DNA of 64,000 nt, from assembly GCA_023416955.1 (NCBI GenBank), contig JAEZGM010000031.1, forward strand, positions 1-64,000, read 5' to 3'. Source of the stretch: Bacillota bacterium. GTDB taxonomy: Bacteria > Bacillota > Clostridia > Oscillospirales > Acutalibacteraceae. The notes beneath the pieces were generated by a model. The model made no database searches. It saw nothing but the letters and a program-made list of their open reading frames with translations, and was not told the DNA's origin. Each line of letters begins with the position of its first letter. Position 1 is the stretch's first letter. Positions 59,555 to 64,000 of the stretch are shown here, piece by piece. Both the position numbers and the translations under genes were made by a program.

Positions 59555-60169
59555 TCAGCCTGAGTTTTCGAGCCAATTCTTAGCATCCATCATCCATCGA
59601 TGGGGGAATAAAATCATGCCGTTATCCAAAACAAAGTTAATGTATGCGAGAGAGGCACGAGCGAGAGATATTTGCAGAGCCGATGATACAACATCAAAAA
59701 AGGGCGGGGTGCCGTTCCAATCCCACGATAATTTGTCCGCAAGAAACAAAACCATATCATAAGCAGACGGGTTTTCCTTCAATGTAGTGTGACACCTGAT
59801 GGCGGATAGGATGGAAGGGTCATCGACACCAAACAACTCTTTGGCAAAGACGGCAGAAAGCCGTTGATGCAACAATAACGGATATTCCTTTTCTGACTCA
59901 TCTATTTCCCAATTTTGGCTAATGCCATAGTCAAGCATATCCTGTGGACTCACAACATTGGAAATGTCGTGCAGCAAGGCAGAAGTGGACGCCGCGGTTT
60001 CATCCAGCCCAAAGCTAATTGCTATCTTTTCACTTGCCTTGGCAACGGAAACGCAGTGGGATGCGATATCCTGCTTGCTGTTGACAGTTAGAAAATTGGT
60101 GATATCGGTTTTGAAATCCCCAGATAAAGAAATTGCCTGTATGTATGGCCAACGTGATAACTTGAGCAT
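59555..60169 (-). CDS. HD-domain phosphohydrolase, YqeK-like
   Basis: A 204-residue cytoplasmic HD-superfamily protein. The metal-binding His-Asp pair is in ALLHDISNV, with upstream SHCVSVAKASEKIA, HxxLH near LLLHQRLSA, the CHTTL segment and the terminal ADKLSWD. YqeK-type proteins cleave diadenosine tetraphosphate; that activity is plausible, but the HD family is broad. GGAGGGGTAAAA precedes the ATG. It is the only minus-strand gene in this part and has no obvious link to the mannosidases. Confidence 0.7.
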   Translation of the reverse strand: MLKLSRWPYIQAISLSGDFKTDITNFLTVNSKQDIASHCVSVAKASEKIAISFGLDETAASTSALLHDISNVVSPQDMLDYGISQNWEIDESEKEYPLLLHQRLSAVFAKELFGVDDPSILSAIRCHTTLKENPSAYDMVLFLADKLSWDWNGTPPFFDVVSSALQISLARASLAYINFVLDNGMILFPHRWMMDAKNWLENSG

Positions 60170-60463
60170 TTTTACCCCTCCGTCATATTTGCTTGGCTTT
60201 TCTTCGGTGTTATTGCCTCATACGTCCTATTCTCTCTAAGAATGGTGAAGATGATATTGCACATTTTTCGGGCGAGTGCGTCCTCTGTCCGTTATGCTCA
60301 TTATCCCATATCCAACACAGGATAACAAGTTTTTCAAACGGTGCTCTTGCCAAAAAACGCCGTAAATCTATTATATGAGGAGGTGTATGAGAATGCAGTA
60401 GGAATTCAGTTTTTTCGGAAGTTGTAATCTTCTAAATTTGTTAAGAAGAGGGGAGAAGAAGAA
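60170..60463. promoter_or_regulatory. upstream region of the GH38 gene
   Basis: A 294-bp gap. TTGCCA (60348-60353) and TATTAT (60370-60375) with 16 bp between could be the promoter. AGAGGGGAGAAGAAG supplies the ribosome binding site. A mini-frame (ATGAGGAGGTGTATG...TAG, 8 codons, 60376-60402) precedes it but looks like a chance reading of a Shine-Dalgarno-like AGGAGGTG. Nothing else visible. Confidence 0.35.
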
Positions 60464-63400
60464 ATGTCAATTCGGAACAAGCACTTCAGCCGGAAGGTAG
60501 CTGCGCTGATTTTAGCAGGAACAACCGCAGCTTCTATGTTCGTTCCCGTCACAGCGATGGCCGTGACAGGAAACCCGACATCGAACGTCACAATTGACAG
60601 CAGCTGGACGATGTATCTCGTTCCAAATGCGCACATCGACACGGCGTGGCAGTGGCCGTTCGAGGAAACGGCGAGGGATATCATCAGCAGTACTTTCAAA
60701 CGGGCGGTGGATGCTTTAAAAAGCAATTCACAGTATAAATTTACAATGTCCGCTTCAAAGCATTATGAATGGGCAAAAGAGTATTACCCCGATATGTACG
60801 AGGATATCAAGGCTCTTGTTAAAAATGGCCAATGGGATAATCCGGGCGGCCAGGTCGTCGAGCCCGATCTGAATATTCCAAGCGGAGAAGCACTGGTGCG
60901 CCAAAGTCTGGAGGCTCAGCGTTTCTTTCAAAGGGAATTTGGCCAGATGAGCACAGTCGGATATGTGCCTGACACATTCGGATTTAATGGCCAACTGCCG
61001 CAGATCTTAAAGAAATCGGGCATGAATTACTTTGTTACCACAAAATTGAACTGGCAGGACACAAATACAGAGCGTGTATCAGACATTTTTAAATGGAAAG
61101 CGATTGACGGCTCACAGGTGCTCGCGTACGCCCCAATGAGGGACTATGTCAATATTTATTCCGATTCGGATGTTGTGGGCGCTCTGAAAAGAAATGCACA
61201 GACCGGCTATGAAACCGGAGTAAAGGAAGGACTTGGCCTGATGGGCGAAGGCGACCACGGAGGCGGCCCGTCCCAGAGTCAATATGCGGATGTGCTGAAG
61301 CAGAGTGGCACATCCGGTGTAAACGGGGCGCAGGTTAAACTGTCCACCATCACTGATTATTTCAATACTGTCAGCCAAAAAGAAACAGACAATATTGCGA
61401 ATGATAAGGTCCGCACGGTGAACGGCGAAATGTATTTTGAAAATCACCGTGGTACTTATACTTCCTGGGCAAGAGTGAAAGAGTATAACAGGAAGAATGA
61501 AATTCTTGCTGAAAAGGCCGAAAAAACCGCCGCGCTGGGCAATTGGCTCGGCGTCCTTCCCAATGCGGGGAATGCCGAAGTCAGCAAGGCATGGGATAAA
61601 ATTTTAGTCAATCAGTTTCATGATATTCTTCCCGGCTCATCCATTCCGTATCAATATCAGGTTACATACAATAATCAGGAACTTGCCAAAAATCTGCTGA
61701 ATAATGTACAGTCCAACGGATTACAGGCCGTTGCCTACAGAGCGGACACAAAAACCGGGGTGCAGGGAATTCCTGTAATGGTGTTTAACTCCCTGTCCTG
61801 GGAGCGGGATGATACCGTCCAGATTACGCTGAACTTTGATAGTGAAGTTCCGGAGAATATTGCGGTGTATGACACTGCATCGAATGAAAAGGTTGCCTCT
61901 TCCGTGATATCAAAGGATTCCGAGGGGAAAAAGGCGACAATTTCTTTCGAGGCGAAAGATCTTCCGTCTTTGGGCTATAAGGTATTTGATGTCAGAGCGG
62001 AAGACGGAGCGGTATCCAACGGGCTGACGGTTCAGAAGAATCAGGACAGCTTCACGCTGGAGAACGCATCCTTAAAAGTGGAAATTGACGCGAATACCGG
62101 GAATATCAGTCAAATTTATAACAAAAAAGACGGTGGCCGGCAGGTATTTGCAAACGGCTATGAGGGCAACGAAATCCAGATTTTGAAAGACACCGGCGGC
62201 AGCGATTACCCGGCGTGGAATTTGATTAAGAGCGAAATGACCGCAAATCCGGTTGCAACCCTGAATACTGAACCGGATTCCATTGAAATCGTTCAGGATA
62301 CACCGGAGAAAAAGGTGGTTCGCATTTCCCGGACATGGTCACAGTCGACGTTTGCACAGGATATTACCCTGTGTGCGGACAGCGACCGTGTAGATGTAAA
62401 AATGAATGTGAACTGGAATGAAGATAACAAAATGCTGAAAATTGCATTTCCGTTCGCAGCGGACGCCAATACAGCGACTTATGAAATCGCATACGGCAGT
62501 GTTGAGCGCCCCACCACCAGAAGCAACAGTGTTGATGCTGCAAAGTTTGAGGTCAGCGGCCATAAGTGGGCGGACGTGACAGACAGCAGCAAAGCCTTCG
62601 GTACCAGCATCCTCAATGATTCCAAATATGGCTGGGACGCTCTGAAAATCAGCGATACCAACGGAAACAAGGCAACCCGGCTGCGTCTGACGGCGCTGCG
62701 CTCGCCTGTTGGCGCAACTGTAAGGAAACCCACAAGCTGGGCTCCACAGGCTTATAATATTGATAAAACAGAGCACAGCTTCACTTATTCTATTTATCCG
62801 CACGCGGGTACGTGGCAGGATGCGGATTCTGTACACCGGGGTGATGAGCTGAACTACAAGGCGGAAGCCATTCAGGTGGATTCTCATGACGGCAGAGGTC
62901 TTGGAATATCGGAATCCTTTGCGAAATCATCAGCAGGCAATGTTATTCTTTCTGTACTGAAAACTCCGGCAGACGCGGCGGATTCAAAGACAAAGATGAT
63001 TCTGCGCGTTTATGAGTCGGAGGGTAAGAACGGTACATCCGCTACCGTTACTTTGCCGACCAATGTGAAATCCGCAAAAGAAGTCAATATGCTGGAATAT
63101 GACGACAGCAGTCTGAAAAAACCAATCTCCATTGACGGCAATCAAATCACATTTAAAATGGACCAATATGAGATTACAACGATTGCTCTTGAGATGGATC
63201 CGTATGAGATCGGCGACGGTAATGTTGAACTGAAAGACGCGCAGGCCGACCTGTTCGATTATTACAATGTTGACGCGGTCAGTCCCAATGCAAAGAAGGA
63301 CGACGGAAACTACGATGGCAAAGGCGACACAATACCGGCAGAGCTGTGGCCCAATACGGTTACTTATCAGGGTGTAAACTTTAACCTTGGCCCTGCCAAA

Positions 63401-64000
63401 AACGGATATAAAAACATGGTTCAGGCGAGCGGACAAAAAATTGATTTGCCGCATGGGAATTACAAATATGTGTACATTCTGGGTGCCGCAGCGGGCAGCG
63501 GCGAAAAAAGCGGCACGTTTACGGTAAACCAGTCGGATGGTTCAACCGTTGCCAAAGACCTGAGCTTTGCCGATTGGGATACCAACCTCTCCGGCTGGGA
63601 TCGCTTTACCAACATGGACATTTACCCGTATGTTAAAGATCAGGTAGGGTATTTCTTCACCCATTTCCATAACGGATCAACAGACAGGATGACGGTAGAT
63701 AATTATATGTTTGTATACGCAATTCCTGTTGACCCGGAAAAGGAATTGGAATCCATTGAGCTCCCAAAGGCCAGTGGAATGAAGATTGCGGCGATCTCCG
63801 CAGCAGACAGCGATTACCTCAGAACCGCAAACATTGAAACAGCCGGCGGGGCGGCGGAAACTTTGCCCGCAATTACAGGCGTTCAGGCGGAAATCGTTAC
63901 CGGTGGAAACGCTTTGGGAGATCAGGCGAACATAACCTGGGATGCGGCCGACGGAATAGCCACCTACAAAATTTACAGGGGTACCAGTAAAGACTTCACA
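60464..64000 (+). CDS. secreted GH38 alpha-mannosidase, cut by the window end
   Basis: An open frame of 1179 codons that runs through the right edge, so the C-terminus is missing. Signal peptide: basic N-terminus then LILAGTTAASMFVPVTAMAV. The GH38 catalytic domain begins with NAHIDTAWQWPFEET (metal-binding His and Asp) and carries the nucleophile Asp in VPDTFGFNGQLPQIL (about residue 168). MGEGDHGGGPSQ and NQFHDILPGSS are also typical. The C-terminal part holds mannosidase beta domains (about 420-920), a CBM-like domain (about 940-1090) and the start of a fibronectin III-type domain (ANITWDAADGIATYKIYRG) at the edge. GH38 enzymes trim alpha-linked mannose of N-glycans or bacterial/fungal mannan. 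Together with GH92 it points to a secreted glycan-degrading programme. Confidence 0.92.
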   Translation, partial: MSIRNKHFSRKVAALILAGTTAASMFVPVTAMAVTGNPTSNVTIDSSWTMYLVPNAHIDTAWQWPFEETARDIISSTFKRAVDALKSNSQYKFTMSASKHYEWAKEYYPDMYEDIKALVKNGQWDNPGGQVVEPDLNIPSGEALVRQSLEAQRFFQREFGQMSTVGYVPDTFGFNGQLPQILKKSGMNYFVTTKLNWQDTNTERVSDIFKWKAIDGSQVLAYAPMRDYVNIYSDSDVVGALKRNAQTGYETGVKEGLGLMGEGDHGGGPSQSQYADVLKQSGTSGVNGAQVKLSTITDYFNTVSQKETDNIANDKVRTVNGEMYFENHRGTYTSWARVKEYNRKNEILAEKAEKTAALGNWLGVLPNAGNAEVSKAWDKILVNQFHDILPGSSIPYQYQVTYNNQELAKNLLNNVQSNGLQAVAYRADTKTGVQGIPVMVFNSLSWERDDTVQITLNFDSEVPENIAVYDTASNEKVASSVISKDSEGKKATISFEAKDLPSLGYKVFDVRAEDGAVSNGLTVQKNQDSFTLENASLKVEIDANTGNISQIYNKKDGGRQVFANGYEGNEIQILKDTGGSDYPAWNLIKSEMTANPVATLNTEPDSIEIVQDTPEKKVVRISRTWSQSTFAQDITLCADSDRVDVKMNVNWNEDNKMLKIAFPFAADANTATYEIAYGSVERPTTRSNSVDAAKFEVSGHKWADVTDSSKAFGTSILNDSKYGWDALKISDTNGNKATRLRLTALRSPVGATVRKPTSWAPQAYNIDKTEHSFTYSIYPHAGTWQDADSVHRGDELNYKAEAIQVDSHDGRGLGISESFAKSSAGNVILSVLKTPADAADSKTKMILRVYESEGKNGTSATVTLPTNVKSAKEVNMLEYDDSSLKKPISIDGNQITFKMDQYEITTIALEMDPYEIGDGNVELKDAQADLFDYYNVDAVSPNAKKDDGNYDGKGDTIPAELWPNTVTYQGVNFNLGPAKNGYKNMVQASGQKIDLPHGNYKYVYILGAAAGSGEKSGTFTVNQSDGSTVAKDLSFADWDTNLSGWDRFTNMDIYPYVKDQVGYFFTHFHNGSTDRMTVDNYMFVYAIPVDPEKELESIELPKASGMKIAAISAADSDYLRTANIETAGGAAETLPAITGVQAEIVTGGNALGDQANITWDAADGIATYKIYRGTSKDFT

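Noticed and set aside
61112..63454. several minus-strand frames opposite the GH38 gene
   Set aside because: The plus strand carries one uninterrupted GH38 frame with clear motifs; the minus frames are shadows.
1..64000. CRISPR arrays, rRNA genes, complete insertion sequences
   Set aside because: No regularly spaced repeats, rRNA-like sequence or transposase-type protein was seen.

Overview
The window looks like a chromosomal segment of an anaerobic, mid-GC Gram-positive bacterium of the class Clostridia, probably the Oscillospiraceae/Ruminococcaceae side (inference from gene content and the style of promoters and ribosome binding sites; no marker gene is present to place it). It carries Stickland-type amino acid reduction (D-proline reductase, hydroxyproline dehydratase), galactose uptake and Leloir genes, and large secreted mannosidases, which suggests a fermenter living on host- or collagen-derived peptides and glycans.

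Layout. 1-4926: right end of an integrated element, with an excisionase-like protein, an AAA ATPase, a HTH protein and a tyrosine integrase next to tRNA-Ser(CGA). 5000-6670: a sparse stretch with a very strong promoter driving a 46-residue Cys-rich peptide, followed by a C39-like cysteine peptidase. 6685-9430 (minus): aldose-1-epimerase-like protein and two class A beta-lactamase-like serine hydrolases, with a MITE-like hairpin repeat at the 3' end. 9623-19568: galactose ABC transporter (mglBAC), a small basic membrane peptide, a YesN/YesM-type two-component system with its own membrane-anchored sugar-binding protein, and a second MglB. 19580-23007 (minus): galK-galT-galE. Together these two convergent blocks import, sense and metabolise galactose.

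23160-37545: XRE-cupin regulator, then one long locus for trans-4-hydroxyproline/proline/ornithine reduction: class III aminotransferase, proline racemase, PrdC, PrdA, a small Prd-associated protein, PrdB (a Cys form, not a selenoprotein), two M24 Xaa-Pro-type peptidases, a glycyl-radical activase, HypD and ProC. The route is peptide to hydroxyproline, to pyrroline-5-carboxylate, to L-proline, to D-proline, to 5-aminovalerate. A polar amino acid ABC transporter (37552-40119, minus) lies back to back with it and is a good candidate uptake system. 40443-42647: recQ.

42778-64000: a mannose/glycan locus with a 2195-residue secreted GH92 mannosidase (minus), an orphan YesN-like response regulator, an Rbs-type sugar ABC transporter, two tandem membrane-anchored proteins that look like catalytically dead gluzincin peptidases, an HD-domain hydrolase, and a secreted GH38 alpha-mannosidase cut by the window end.

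The best candidates for something undescribed are the two-copy hairpin repeat (6685-6789 and 29979-30079), the Cys-rich peptide gene, the degenerate peptidase pair, the Cys-form proline reductase, and the recurrent promoter plus short leader plus intrinsic-terminator arrangement ahead of several operons.
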